A stretch of 64,000 nucleotides of DNA from Splendidivirga corallicola (GCA_030442035.1 JAUJEA010000001.1:1-64000), one strand, 5' to 3'. Counted from the stretch's first letter, positions 17,817-27,577 are shown. Notes: generated by a model from the sequence alone, not told the origin. A program made the numbers and translations.

Positions 17817-18734
17817 TTGAGCTTCAAATTACAAATACTGGGTGCCAACTCGGCTAAGCCGGCTTATGATAGAAATCAAACGGCCCAGATACTGACAGTT
17901 CAAAACGATCTTTTTTTGATAGATTGCGGAGAAGGTACGCAATTACAATTGAATAAATACAGGATAAAGATCAATCGGATCCGGCACATCTTTATCAGCC
18001 ATTTACACGGTGATCATTATTATGGATTGATCGGCCTATTATCCACGATGCATTTACAGAGGAGGACAACGGAACTTTATCTGTATGGACCTCCGGGGCT
18101 TTCTGAAATACTCGCTTTACAATTCAAGTACTCGGACACTGTTCTAAATTATAAACTTCATTTCCGGGAAATTGAAACCGAGAAAAAATACATCATATTC
18201 GAGAATGATAATATTACTGTTGAAACCATTCCTTTAACGCATCGAATTCCTTGCGCAGGATTCTTGTTTAGGGAAAAGACCAAACCAATGAATTTGATCA
18301 AGGAAAAAGTAAACAATAAATTTTCATTAGCCGATATTGCAACACTGAAGCAAGGAAAGGATATTGTCGACGAAAATGGCACCGTAGTTCATAAAAACAG
18401 AGATTATACCCACCCGGCAAAGAAATGCAGATCATATGCCTATTGTTCCGATACAAGATACAACGAAGGAATTGTTGATCAGATAAAAGATGTCGACCTG
18501 CTTTACCATGAAGCAACGTTTTTGAGCGAAAGAGAAGAACGTGCCGGTGAAACTTATCACTCGACGGCAGGACAGGCAGCCAGCATAGCCCAAAAAGCTA
18601 ATGTCGGAACATTGATCATTGGACATTATTCATCAAGATATAAAGACCTTTCTCCATTTTTGGATGAGGCAAAACTCATATATAATAACACCATGTTGGC
18701 CATAGAGGGTGAGTGTATTTCCATCAATGACTAA
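17817..18734 (+). CDS. rnz: ribonuclease Z (tRNA 3' endonuclease)
   Basis: A 305-aa metallo-beta-lactamase-fold nuclease that trims tRNA 3' ends. It has the zinc motif SHLHGDHYYGL near residues 61-71, the GCGEGT-like loop (DCGEGTQLQL), the HEATF block and a final GHYSSRY His. The N-terminus (SFKLQILGANSA) is the family start, so the start codon must be TTG at 17817: no in-frame ATG fits. One tRNA in this window (Pro) lacks an encoded CCA, so it needs exactly this processing followed by CCA addition. Confidence 0.95.
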   Translation: MSFKLQILGANSAKPAYDRNQTAQILTVQNDLFLIDCGEGTQLQLNKYRIKINRIRHIFISHLHGDHYYGLIGLLSTMHLQRRTTELYLYGPPGLSEILALQFKYSDTVLNYKLHFREIETEKKYIIFENDNITVETIPLTHRIPCAGFLFREKTKPMNLIKEKVNNKFSLADIATLKQGKDIVDENGTVVHKNRDYTHPAKKCRSYAYCSDTRYNEGIVDQIKDVDLLYHEATFLSEREERAGETYHSTAGQAASIAQKANVGTLIIGHYSSRYKDLSPFLDEAKLIYNNTMLAIEGECISIND

Positions 18735-18745
18735 ACTGTAAAACC

Positions 18746-19558
18746 TTGGATGCAAGCCTAGCTACCCGAAAAAAGAAAACCAATCTCTTTATAATTCTAA
18801 GTGGTATTTTCCTTACCAATGCTATTATAGCGGAATTGATAGGTGTGAAAATATTTTCGTTTGAGACTTCTCTTGGTTTTCAACCCGCAAATATTAAATT
18901 ATTCGGAGGCAACATATTGGATTTTAATCTCACCGCCGGAGTAGTCCTATGGCCGGTAGTATTTATTACTACTGATATCATCAATGAGTACTTTGGGAAA
19001 AAAGGTGTCCGTAAAATAAGTTTCCTGACTGTTGGTCTTATTGCCTATGGATTTCTGGTAATATACCTTGCTACACTCCTGGAGCCCGCTCAATTTTGGC
19101 TCGATATCCATAAAACAGATGCCTTAGGAAATGCTTTTAATATAGATTATGCTTTTTCAAAAATATTTCAGCAGGGAACCAGGATAATCTTTGCATCTCT
19201 GGTGGCATTTTTGGTAGGTCAGTTTTTGGATGTATTTATTTTTCAAAGATTAAGAAGAGTAACGGGCAGCAAAATGATTTGGCTGAGGGCTACCGGTTCA
19301 ACCCTGGTTTCGCAGTTAATTGATAGTTATGTGGTGCTTTTTCTGGCTTTTTATCTTTTGGCTCCCGCCGATACCAGGTGGCCCGTGGCGCAGGTTATCT
19401 CAGTAGGCATAATCAATTACATTTACAAGTTTGTCATAGCCATTGTGCTTACTCCCCTGCTTTATGTAGCACATTATTTTATCGATAATTATTTAGGAAA
19501 AACCACTGCCAACGAAATGATGAAGGAAGCTGCCGATTCCAGCAGATCCTTTTTCTGA
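18746..19558 (+). CDS. queuosine precursor transporter (YhhQ/QueT-like membrane protein)
   Basis: A 270-aa integral membrane protein with about six to seven spans. YhhQ-family marks include the TDIINEYFGKKGVRK segment and the Q..DS block in TLVSQLIDSYVVLF. The family imports queuine or preQ1 for tRNA queuosine modification. The start appears to be TTG (18746), 11 bp after the rnz stop; the only nearby ATG is out of frame. Being next to rnz makes a tRNA-maturation cluster. Confidence 0.88.
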   Translation: MDASLATRKKKTNLFIILSGIFLTNAIIAELIGVKIFSFETSLGFQPANIKLFGGNILDFNLTAGVVLWPVVFITTDIINEYFGKKGVRKISFLTVGLIAYGFLVIYLATLLEPAQFWLDIHKTDALGNAFNIDYAFSKIFQQGTRIIFASLVAFLVGQFLDVFIFQRLRRVTGSKMIWLRATGSTLVSQLIDSYVVLFLAFYLLAPADTRWPVAQVISVGIINYIYKFVIAIVLTPLLYVAHYFIDNYLGKTTANEMMKEAADSSRSFF

Positions 19559-19559
19559 T

Positions 19560-20306
19560 TTAATGATTCCTTCGAATATTATCACAAATAATAGCTGTGG
19601 CATTGGCTACATTCAATGATTCGGCTCCACCAAATCTGGGTATTGTTAATTTCATATTAATGCATTTTTCCAATTGAGGATTTATACCTTTTGATTCATT
19701 TCCCACGACTATGAATCCTCCTGCATCAAATTTTTCCTGATGAATATTGCGCCCGTTCAAAAAGGCACCATAGACGCTCATATCCTTATAATCATTGATA
19801 AAAGCTACCAAATCAGTATAGTAAAGATTTGTTCTGACAAAGGAACCCATTGTCGCAGCAATCACTTTAGGATTATACACATCCGCCGAATCAGAGGAAC
19901 AGATAATATTTTTGATATCATACCAGTCAGCGATGCGAATGATGGTTCCCAGATTACCGGGGTCTCTGACACCATCCAAAACCAAGGAAAACTCATTCTT
20001 TTTAATTTCAAGTTTTTTATTGCCATGCATCCGAGCAACAGCAAGTGCGGCATTATTGGTTTTGAATGATCCGATGTTCGCCAACTCCTGATCTTTTACC
20101 ATAACAAATTCTATATTGGCTTCATCCAGAAGCTTTTGATGGTTATCCAAAAAGGATTGTGTTCCTAAAACAAGTGTTATTTCATAATCGGACATTATCA
20201 ACTCTTGCACATTTTTTGCTCCTTCAACAAGAAAAGATTGTTCCTGTTTTCTATATTTCTTTATTTGCAAAGATTTGATGAATTTTATAGTCTTTTTAGA
20301 GATCAT
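19560..20306 (-). CDS. TrmH/SpoU-family RNA 2'-O-methyltransferase
   Basis: A SPOUT methyltransferase with an N-terminal substrate-binding domain (about 1-100, KKYRKQEQSFLVEGAKNVQE) and the catalytic domain carrying the three family motifs: VRDPGNLGTIIRIADW, IVVGNESKGI and SLNVANATAIICD. It would methylate a ribose in rRNA or tRNA using SAM; the target cannot be read. The frame continues to a TTG at 20315, but the ATG at 20306 is preferred. It converges with the queuosine transporter (1 bp between stops) and diverges from the barrel gene with only 18 bp between starts. Confidence 0.93.
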   Translation of the reverse strand: MISKKTIKFIKSLQIKKYRKQEQSFLVEGAKNVQELIMSDYEITLVLGTQSFLDNHQKLLDEANIEFVMVKDQELANIGSFKTNNAALAVARMHGNKKLEIKKNEFSLVLDGVRDPGNLGTIIRIADWYDIKNIICSSDSADVYNPKVIAATMGSFVRTNLYYTDLVAFINDYKDMSVYGAFLNGRNIHQEKFDAGGFIVVGNESKGINPQLEKCINMKLTIPRFGGAESLNVANATAIICDNIRRNH

Positions 20307-20324
20307 TGTAAGCAAACATAAAAC

Positions 20325-22721
20325 TTGAAAAGGGTAACTAAAACTTTATTTCTTCTATCAACTGTGCTGTTGTCAGGTTGTTTAGGTACCCGATATCTGA
20401 AAGATGGCGAAGATCTCCTGTATAAACAAGAAATCAAAGGTACCGAGGGCTTAAATAAGGAAGATTTATATGCCTTATACCGTCAGAAACCTAATAACCG
20501 CTTCCCCTTCCCATATTATTGGTTCTATCAGGTTGGCCTGAGAAAATATGATACTGCTAAAATCAGGCAAAAGAAACAAAGGATTGAATATTATTTCTTA
20601 AATAAGATCAGAAAAGCTCGTGACAATGAGAGAAGGGTTAAAAATCTGAATAGCAAAAAACTTGCTAAGCTGGCTGTACAGGACAGGGTTCTAGAGGAAG
20701 GAAATTTATTTATGCGATGGGGAGAACCTCTTGCTGTTTACGATAGTTTAAAAACAGAAGAAACCGTTAGTCAGTTAAACCAGTATTTACATTCTAAAGG
20801 TTACTTTCAGGCGGTTAGCAGTTATGATGTCAAGAAGAGCGGGAGAAAAATATCACTTACTTATCAGTTAACACCTGGAACACCACATAGACTGGATAGT
20901 ATTTATTATTCAACCCAAGATTCCGCCATATACAAACTCATTCAAGCCAATGTGAAGGAAGCCATTTTGCAAAAAGGTCAGAATTACGATCAGCGGAAAT
21001 TTTCCAGAGAGAGAGACCGGATCGATGCACTTTTAAAGAATAACGGTTACTTCGGGTTCAACAAGCAATACATCTATTTTAATGTTGATACCACTTCAGG
21101 TGATTATGGCATTGACACCAACATTGTTATTGAAACACCTCCGGGAGAAGATAAACACAAAGTATTCAAAGTAGATACAATCAAATTCAGAACAGATGCC
21201 AACATTGTAGTCCCAAATGCCAAGAGATCTACGAATATGTACCAAGGTATTGTTTATGAATATTATAAGCGCAAATTTTCAAGAAGGGTACTGAATAGAA
21301 GGGTATTCATAAAACAGGGAGATTATTACAGCAGGGATAATACTTTCAAAACTCAAAGGCAGCTTGCTAACCTGGATATGTTCAGGTTTGTCAATATAAA
21401 CTATGACACTACAGGGGGTAAAATGATTGCCAATATTGTTACCAGCCCACTGAAAAAGTTCCAGACGTCGAATGAGGTGGGTATTAATGTGGCAAGTCAG
21501 GGATTACCCGGACCTTTTTACAATGTATCGTTTAAAAATCGAAACATTTTTGGTGGCCTGGAAACATTGGAATTCAATGGTAGGGTAAGTATTGAGGGTG
21601 TTCCCTCCGGAACTGATGTCAATGAAGTATTAAAAAGTCAGGAGTTAAGTGGAAATTTCACCCTTACCTTTCCGCAATTCATTTTCCCATATGGAAACAA
21701 ATTAACTTCCAGGGCCGGTTTATTCAATCCCAAAACCAGGATTGCCGTGGGGGATATCTATACCAACAGACCTGACTACAGAAGAAACAATCTGAATGGT
21801 TCCATTTCTTATTCCTGGTCAAATCAAAAAAATGCCCAATTCATTTTTACGCTTGATGAAATTAGTTTGATCAACACTGGTAACATCTCGAACGCGTTTC
21901 AGGATCGCCTGGATCAGTTGGAAATGCAGGGAAGTAATTTATTCCGATCGTTTGAGCCTTCTTTCGTTTCCAGTATGTCCCTGCTCAATATTTACAATTT
22001 CAACAGCTACGGTTCACAAAATAGCAGGGCAGCATTTTTAAAGCTTTTCCTGGAAAGTGGAGGTACCACACTTAATTTCATCAATACAGACTTTTTGGAA
22101 GCAAGAAATCTGGAATTTTATAAGTTTCTAAAATTTAATATTGATTACAGGCAATTACTGCCTATTTCCGGTGCCAATACACTGGCTTACCGTGTTAATG
22201 TTGGGATTGCGAAATCATATAGTGATAATAAAGTTCTTCCCTACGAAAAGTATTTTTTTGCCGGAGGTAGTAATGGTATCAGAGCCTGGAGCCCAAGAAG
22301 ATTGGGTCCGGGAGCTTTCACTCCTATCAATGAGACAACAGGGCTTTTCGACGACCGCTTCGAACAATATGGAGAGATCCTGCTGGAGTCCAGCCTGGAG
22401 CTTCGAAGAAATCTTTTTGGGTTTTTAGATGGCGCTCTATTCATTGATGCAGGCAATATCTGGACAATCGATGAAGAAGAAGGTAGGGAAAATGGTAAGT
22501 TTCGGATAGATAAGTTTTTCAAGGAAATTGCCGTAGGTAGCGGAGCCGGACTTAGATTCGATTTTTCCTTTCTAATACTCAGATTTGATGCAGCTATTAA
22601 AATACATGATCCCGCAAGGCCTGAAGGTTCGAGGTTCATATTCAATAAAGATTTTAATAGCGACGTTTTCAGGAATCAAAATCTGGTTAATTATAACATC
22701 GGTATAGGCTATCCTTTCTGA
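20325..22721 (+). CDS. BamA/TamA-family outer-membrane protein with lipobox
   Basis: A 798-aa protein with a signal sequence ending LLSGC (lipobox), POTRA-like repeats in the N-terminal half (e.g. QLNQYLHSKGYFQA, RIDALLKNNGYFGFNKQ) and a C-terminal surface-antigen (Omp85) barrel, about 430-798, with the L6 motif-like GGSNGIRAW and a final aromatic PF. A TamA-like role in inserting outer-membrane proteins is inferred. The start must be TTG (20325) because it gives an intact signal peptide and no ATG is near. The second copy type typical of Bacteroidota, beside the essential BamA elsewhere, is known to carry this lipobox. Confidence 0.88.
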   Translation: MKRVTKTLFLLSTVLLSGCLGTRYLKDGEDLLYKQEIKGTEGLNKEDLYALYRQKPNNRFPFPYYWFYQVGLRKYDTAKIRQKKQRIEYYFLNKIRKARDNERRVKNLNSKKLAKLAVQDRVLEEGNLFMRWGEPLAVYDSLKTEETVSQLNQYLHSKGYFQAVSSYDVKKSGRKISLTYQLTPGTPHRLDSIYYSTQDSAIYKLIQANVKEAILQKGQNYDQRKFSRERDRIDALLKNNGYFGFNKQYIYFNVDTTSGDYGIDTNIVIETPPGEDKHKVFKVDTIKFRTDANIVVPNAKRSTNMYQGIVYEYYKRKFSRRVLNRRVFIKQGDYYSRDNTFKTQRQLANLDMFRFVNINYDTTGGKMIANIVTSPLKKFQTSNEVGINVASQGLPGPFYNVSFKNRNIFGGLETLEFNGRVSIEGVPSGTDVNEVLKSQELSGNFTLTFPQFIFPYGNKLTSRAGLFNPKTRIAVGDIYTNRPDYRRNNLNGSISYSWSNQKNAQFIFTLDEISLINTGNISNAFQDRLDQLEMQGSNLFRSFEPSFVSSMSLLNIYNFNSYGSQNSRAAFLKLFLESGGTTLNFINTDFLEARNLEFYKFLKFNIDYRQLLPISGANTLAYRVNVGIAKSYSDNKVLPYEKYFFAGGSNGIRAWSPRRLGPGAFTPINETTGLFDDRFEQYGEILLESSLELRRNLFGFLDGALFIDAGNIWTIDEEEGRENGKFRIDKFFKEIAVGSGAGLRFDFSFLILRFDAAIKIHDPARPEGSRFIFNKDFNSDVFRNQNLVNYNIGIGYPF

Positions 22722-22902
22722 TCCATTTTCATTGTGTTTAAGTGTTGAAGTATTTAAGAAAAAAAGTATGGGTCAGTTACGAAGAGGCTTTGGCTAAAAC
22801 TGGTAAGCCTTTCTTTTACTTAAGGAAGCGTATTATGTTAAGTCTTGTGACCTTTGACTTGACTCTGAATTGCTACGTGTGAATTCTTATTATGTCGAGG
22901 GG
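22722..22902. other. intergenic, no gene seen
   Basis: No open frame of note. A short piece (AAGTGTTGAAGTATTTAAG near 22740) is the reverse complement of the tail of the dispersed repeat, so a truncated copy may lie here in the opposite orientation. Confidence 0.35.
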
Positions 22903-22934
22903 AAATAAAAAAGGAGCCAATTCTCAGCTCCTTT
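22903..22934 (-). terminator. intrinsic terminator after the HNH gene
   Basis: AAAGGAGC / GCTCCTTT stem with a 9-nt loop, followed on the minus strand by TTTTTATTT. It lies about 28 bp after the HNH gene's stop. Confidence 0.85.
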
Positions 22935-22961
22935 CTAACAGTTTTTAAAGATTCCTCAATG

Positions 22962-23501
22962 TTATTCTACATGGCCCCAATTTTCACCTGACCTGATCCT
23001 GTTAAGTTGTGTATGTGTAATTCCGAAGCGCTTGGCAATCATACTTAATCTTGTCTTATCTGATTTCAAAAGCTTCTTTATAATTCTCACATCAGGTTCA
23101 GTCAGCTTGTATCCGGTTACTCTTCTTTTGAGCACTTGTGGATTTTTATTATTGTGACTCGTAAGTTCCTTTTCTGTAGCCCACTTAAGATTATAAATAC
23201 TGTTGTTTTCCTTGTTATAATCTAAATGAATAACAAAATGCTGATCCGTTCCATCCTTTTTCAGAAAGGTCTCCGCAACGAGGCGGTGAACATAAAATTG
23301 TCGACTAATCTTTTTGTCAAACCTCACTGAAATGGATCGGTAGCCATTAACATTTCCACCCCTGATAATTTTTCCTTTATCAGGATCAAGGGCATAGCTT
23401 CTAACCCTTCCTAAATTTGAAACTTCATATTTAGGATGGGTCAATTTGGTGTTAAAGTTCACTTCTTTCCAGCGCTCATTTTTCAAGTCATTTTTTTCCA
23501 T
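22962..23501 (-). CDS. NUMOD4 / HNH endonuclease with C-terminal HTH
   Basis: A ~179-aa protein with a NUMOD4-like N-terminus (ERWKEVNF..YEVSNLGRVRS), an HNH core (FYVHRLVAETFLKK, then VIHLDYNKENNSIYNLKWAT, with His, Asn and Asn in place) and a C-terminal helix-turn-helix (LSMIAKRFGITHTQLNRIRS). This is the layout of free-standing homing or phage-type HNH nucleases. A second ATG lies at 23528. No intron, phage gene or interrupted gene is adjacent and codon use does not stand out, so it is a lone selfish gene or a domesticated nuclease. Confidence 0.9.
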   Translation of the reverse strand: MEKNDLKNERWKEVNFNTKLTHPKYEVSNLGRVRSYALDPDKGKIIRGGNVNGYRSISVRFDKKISRQFYVHRLVAETFLKKDGTDQHFVIHLDYNKENNSIYNLKWATEKELTSHNNKNPQVLKRRVTGYKLTEPDVRIIKKLLKSDKTRLSMIAKRFGITHTQLNRIRSGENWGHVE

Positions 23502-23600
23502 CACGTCTTTATTTAAAAAAATTAACATTATGAACAGGGGTAATTCAAATGTTATTGGGAGAAATCTCTCTTAGTATACTAAAAAACCATAAAATAGTTC

Positions 23601-25682
23601 TTAAAAATACATCAATTCCGTCAATATTTCTGTAACTTTTCCCGCATTTGGTAACATAGCATGTTCCAAATCCACGTTTAATGCTATTGCAGGCAGGTTT
23701 TCCGCCCCAATAGTCATTACCGGTGCGTCAAGAATCTTGAAACATTCCATTGATATTCTTCCTGCCAAAGACTCAGCAAAGGAATTTAATATAGGTTCTT
23801 CAGTAATGATCATCGCTTTATTATGTCTTTGCACCGCTTCCTTGATTCCCTCCCAATCCAAAGGGTTAAGTGTTCTCAGGTCCAGTATCTCCACACATCC
23901 GGGAAATTTCCTACTGGCTTCTTTTGCCCAATACACACCCATACCATAAGTGATTATAACGGCAGATTCTCCTTCTTCGATTTTCTCATCCAAGGCACGC
24001 TGAACAATATTAGCCTTACCCAGTGGGATTATATAATCTTTATCAGGCTCAATAGTCTTCGCTTCTTCCGTTCCTTTTACTTTCGACCAGTACAATCCCT
24101 TATGCTCAAGCATGACCACAGGATTTGGATCATAAAAGGCTGCTTTTAATAATCCTTTCATATCCGCAGCGTTAGATGGATAGGCAACTTTAATGCCCCT
24201 GATTGTCAGAAGTGTTGATTCAACACTTCCGGAATGATAGGGGCCACCGCCGCCATAGGCACCGATCGGAACCCGGATTAAGGATTGTACAGGAAATTGT
24301 CCGTTGGATAAGTAACAGCTTTTTGATAATTCTTCCACTAACTGATTCATACCGGGCCAAATATAATCAGCGAATTGGATCTCTACAATAGCCTTAGCTC
24401 CAACAGCTGACATTCCAGCTGTGGATCCGATAATATAAGCCTCCTGAATAGGTGTATTGAAGACCCGATCGTCCCCATACTTTTTGGCCAAATTGGCTGC
24501 TTCTCTAAACACACCACCTAGTTGCCCTCCTACATCCTGACCATAAAATAATGATTCAGGATGTTTTTTCAAGATCTCATCCACAGCGTGCAGGGCCGCA
24601 TCTACCATCACAACCTTTTCACCACCCTTGGGTTTTCGTTTTCCCTTTTCTTTTGTTATCTCAGTCGGCGCAAATTTATGATTCAGGACAGTGGCCGGAT
24701 CAGGATCCGGGGCAGCCATGGCTTTTTCAAACTCTTCTTCCACATATTTACCGGCAGCACTTTCTATTTCCTGCAAGCTATCCTCAGGAGCACCTAACGA
24801 AAGTAAAAACTCTTTCATTTTAGGAATGGGGTCAAGCGTTTCATGCTTTGACAAATCGCTTTCGGGTCTGTACCATTCTCTTCTTACACCGGAAGTATGA
24901 TGCCCCAACAATGGACAAGTGGCATGTACTAAAACAGGTTTTCGATATTTCCTTGTATAAGCAATGGCCTTCTTCATGCCATCAAAAGAATCAACAAAAT
25001 CACTTCCATCAACACGTAATCTTTTCATCCCCTTAAATCCGCTTGCAAACTCATAAGCATCCATGGAACGCATTTCGGCACCTGTAGCAGAAATACCCCA
25101 ATCATTGTCCTGCACCAAATAAATAATAGGAAGTTTTTTCAACACAGCCATTTGAAATGCCTCTGAAACCTCTCCCTCTGTAACAGATCCGTCTCCCAAC
25201 GAACACAATACAACTGGGTTTTCTTTTGTTTTAAGTAAATTTTGAGACTCCAAATAAGCTATGCCATGTGCCATACCTGTAGCGGGTATGGCTTGCATAC
25301 CCGTGGCCGAACTTTGGTGGGGTATTGTGGTAAGGCCCTTTCTTTTTAGAGAAGGATGGCTGTAATAGGTACGCCCTCCTGAAAAGGGATCATCGGCTTT
25401 AGCCATTAATTGGAGCATGAGTTCGTAGGGATTTAAGCCCAACCCCAACAGTATGGATTCATCCCTGTAGTACAGAGAAGCGAAATCCTGCGGTTCCAGT
25501 TGTAATCCTGTTGCCAATTGAATAGCCTCATGTCCCCTGGAAGTGCTGTGTACGTACTTACTGCATATTGCTTTGTTTTCCTCATATAATTCAGCCATAC
25601 GCTTTGCTGTGCACATCAAGCGATAGGCCTTGGTCAAAATTCTTGTATTTATTTTAGGTTTATTTTTAATGATTGTTGGCAT
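23601..25682 (-). CDS. 2-oxo acid dehydrogenase E1, alpha and beta subunits fused
   Basis: A 693-aa fusion. The alpha half (about 1-335) carries the thiamine diphosphate motif GDGSVTEGE..QDN and the TSRGHEAIQLA and RTYYSHPS segments. The beta half (about 355-693) carries FYGQDVGGQLGGVFREA, FNTPIQEAYIIGSTAG, EIQFADYIWPGMNQLV and VPIGAYGGGGPYHSGS. It decarboxylates a branched-chain 2-oxo acid (or pyruvate) and passes the acyl group to a lipoyl E2; no E2 or E3 is next to it. Fused E1 proteins are regularly seen in Bacteroidota. A ~150-bp leader separates it from hemF, read divergently. Confidence 0.94.
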   Translation of the reverse strand: MPTIIKNKPKINTRILTKAYRLMCTAKRMAELYEENKAICSKYVHSTSRGHEAIQLATGLQLEPQDFASLYYRDESILLGLGLNPYELMLQLMAKADDPFSGGRTYYSHPSLKRKGLTTIPHQSSATGMQAIPATGMAHGIAYLESQNLLKTKENPVVLCSLGDGSVTEGEVSEAFQMAVLKKLPIIYLVQDNDWGISATGAEMRSMDAYEFASGFKGMKRLRVDGSDFVDSFDGMKKAIAYTRKYRKPVLVHATCPLLGHHTSGVRREWYRPESDLSKHETLDPIPKMKEFLLSLGAPEDSLQEIESAAGKYVEEEFEKAMAAPDPDPATVLNHKFAPTEITKEKGKRKPKGGEKVVMVDAALHAVDEILKKHPESLFYGQDVGGQLGGVFREAANLAKKYGDDRVFNTPIQEAYIIGSTAGMSAVGAKAIVEIQFADYIWPGMNQLVEELSKSCYLSNGQFPVQSLIRVPIGAYGGGGPYHSGSVESTLLTIRGIKVAYPSNAADMKGLLKAAFYDPNPVVMLEHKGLYWSKVKGTEEAKTIEPDKDYIIPLGKANIVQRALDEKIEEGESAVIITYGMGVYWAKEASRKFPGCVEILDLRTLNPLDWEGIKEAVQRHNKAMIITEEPILNSFAESLAGRISMECFKILDAPVMTIGAENLPAIALNVDLEHAMLPNAGKVTEILTELMYF

Positions 25683-25812
25683 TTTGTTGGTTTAGTTGTT
25701 TAGTTTTTGTATGTCCTCTAAATTAATGAATTTAGCCTTTAGAAGGACATCAAAACGCCACATTTTAGCAGAATTTCAAACATGAGCAATCATATTATTA
25801 AACATAAATCAA

Positions 25813-25820
25813 TACTTTTG
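25813..25820 (+). promoter_or_regulatory. hemF: -7 box (TACTTTTG) before hemF
   Basis: TACTTTTG fits TAnnTTTG and ends 16 bp before the ATG at 25837. No clear -33 element. Confidence 0.5.
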
Positions 25821-25836
25821 TTCGAAAATTTTGACT

Positions 25837-26736
25837 ATGAGAAAATCTGAAGTAGCATCCTGGTTTAAATCATTGCAGAGTTCCATCTGTGAACAATTAG
25901 AGGCTGCAGACGGATTGGCTAAGTTTCAGGAAGACATTTGGGAACGGGATGGTGGCGGCGGAGGAAGGACCCGGGTAATTTCCAATGGAAATGTGATCGA
26001 AAAGGGTGGTGTAAACTTCTCAGAAGTATTTGGTGTCACTCCCGCCAACATCCTGGAAGCACTAAAACTTGAAGCTTCCAATTTCTTTGCAACCGGAGTT
26101 TCCATTGTGATACACCCGATAAGTCCAATGGTACCGATTATCCATATGAATGTGCGATACTTCGAGATGGACAATGGCATCTGGTGGTTTGGCGGAGGCA
26201 TTGACCTAACTCCTCATTATATTGATCATGGAGATGCTCAATATTTTCATGCAGCACTAAAAGATACTTGCGAAAAACATCATCAAGAATATTATCCTCG
26301 TTTCAAGAGTTGGGCAGATGACTATTTTTTCATCAAACACCGTAATGAAACCCGTGGTATTGGAGGGATCTTCTTTGATAGACTTTCAGAAGAGGGCGAT
26401 TTGAACTTTGAGGATCGTTTTGCTTTTGTCAAGGATGTAGGCTCCTTGTTTGCCCCTTTGTACACACATTTAATGGAAAAAAATAAGCATAAGGATTACG
26501 GGGAACAGGAGAAAAAGTGGCAGCTACTGCGGCGAGGACGATATGTAGAGTTTAATTTAGTACTGGATAAAGGAACTAAGTTTGGCCTTGATACCAATGG
26601 ACGCACCGAGTCAATACTGATGAGTCTGCCACCTCAGGCTAATTGGATGTATGACTATCAACCCCAAACGGATTCCAAAGAGGCGAATACACTAGCTTTT
26701 TTGAAGAAAGGGGTAGATTGGCTTGAGCTTAACTAG
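25837..26736 (+). CDS. hemF: oxygen-dependent coproporphyrinogen III oxidase
   Basis: A 299-aa enzyme of haem synthesis that turns coproporphyrinogen III into protoporphyrinogen IX using O2. Family blocks: WERDGGGGGRTRVI, VIHPISPMVPIIHMNVRYFE, WWFGGGIDLTPHY, KHRNETRGIGGIFFD and LRRGRYVEFNLVLDKGTKFG. The frame opens at a TTG (25831), but ATG 25837 is the natural start. It is followed 8 bp later by the PAP2 gene, so they are probably co-transcribed. Confidence 0.97.
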   Translation: MRKSEVASWFKSLQSSICEQLEAADGLAKFQEDIWERDGGGGGRTRVISNGNVIEKGGVNFSEVFGVTPANILEALKLEASNFFATGVSIVIHPISPMVPIIHMNVRYFEMDNGIWWFGGGIDLTPHYIDHGDAQYFHAALKDTCEKHHQEYYPRFKSWADDYFFIKHRNETRGIGGIFFDRLSEEGDLNFEDRFAFVKDVGSLFAPLYTHLMEKNKHKDYGEQEKKWQLLRRGRYVEFNLVLDKGTKFGLDTNGRTESILMSLPPQANWMYDYQPQTDSKEANTLAFLKKGVDWLELN

Positions 26737-26744
26737 TATATTTC

Positions 26745-27329
26745 ATGATGGAAAAAATCGAACAGCTTGATCAGGAATTATTTCTTTGGCTTAACAACTT
26801 ACATCATGGCATATTCGATGTAGTCATGTATTATGTCACCAATAAATATTTCTGGATACCCTTTTATCTGTTTATTATTTTCGCTGTTGTTGTCAAATTC
26901 AAAAAACAGGCTTTTTTTATCATCCCAATATTGATTTTGACCGTAACCATCTGCGACCAAATCACTTCCGGATTCATGAAACCTTTTTTCGAAAGATTAA
27001 GGCCATGTCATGATCCGATCATTGGCAACCTGGTACACCTGGTTGTCGATGGGTGCGGAGGTAAATTTGGTTTTGCCTCCTCGCATGCCTCAAATCATTT
27101 TGGTTTGGCTACCTTTCTTTGGTTGCTTTTCAGGAATACTTATAAATGGGCTCATCTTATTTTTATCTGGGCATTTCTCATTGCTTACAGCAGGGTTTAT
27201 GTAGGTGTTCATTATCCTGGCGATATTCTGGTGGGAAGCCTGGTTGGGATCATCATAGGCTGGCTATGCTTTCAGATTATGAAAGGAGTACTAAAGAAGT
27301 TCAACACTGAGTTGGTAAGAAGTAGCTAG
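26745..27329 (+). CDS. PAP2-family membrane phosphatase
   Basis: A 194-aa inner-membrane protein with about five to six spans and the three phosphatase motifs: KPFFERLRPC (K-x6-RP), the SSHASNHFG motif in place of the usual PSGH, and SRVYVGVHYPGD (SR-x5-H-x3-D). It probably acts on undecaprenyl-pyrophosphate, phosphatidylglycerophosphate or lipid A phosphates; the substrate is not readable. It could begin at ATG 26745 or 26748. Confidence 0.92.
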   Translation: MMEKIEQLDQELFLWLNNLHHGIFDVVMYYVTNKYFWIPFYLFIIFAVVVKFKKQAFFIIPILILTVTICDQITSGFMKPFFERLRPCHDPIIGNLVHLVVDGCGGKFGFASSHASNHFGLATFLWLLFRNTYKWAHLIFIWAFLIAYSRVYVGVHYPGDILVGSLVGIIIGWLCFQIMKGVLKKFNTELVRSS

Positions 27330-27354
27330 TATATCAATGCTGTTGAGTTAAACC

Positions 27355-27520
27355 TTCAGGTTTCAGTATTTCTATGGTTTTCGTCCCTATTACAAAAAAG
27401 ACAACTTGAAGAGAATGATGAATTCTAAATTATGAATTTTGATTGAATTACGAATTTCGAATGATGAATTACGATTGGTGACAGAACGTCAACACCTAAG
27501 ACACTAAAACCTGAAAGCTG
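27355..27520. repeat. dispersed intergenic repeat, copy 2
   Basis: Matches copy 1 over almost the whole unit: GGTTTCAGTATTTCTATGG, TATTACAAAAAAG, CTTGAAGAGAAT, AATTATGAATTTTGATTG, AATTACGAATTTCGAATGA, AATTACGATTGGTGACAGAAC and AACACCTAAGACAC. It sits between the convergent PAP2 and riboflavin synthase genes. Confidence 0.8.
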
Positions 27521-27577
27521 AAACCTAAAAGCTATTTACACATACCAAATTTACGATACCAAAGTGCTCTTCACTTA

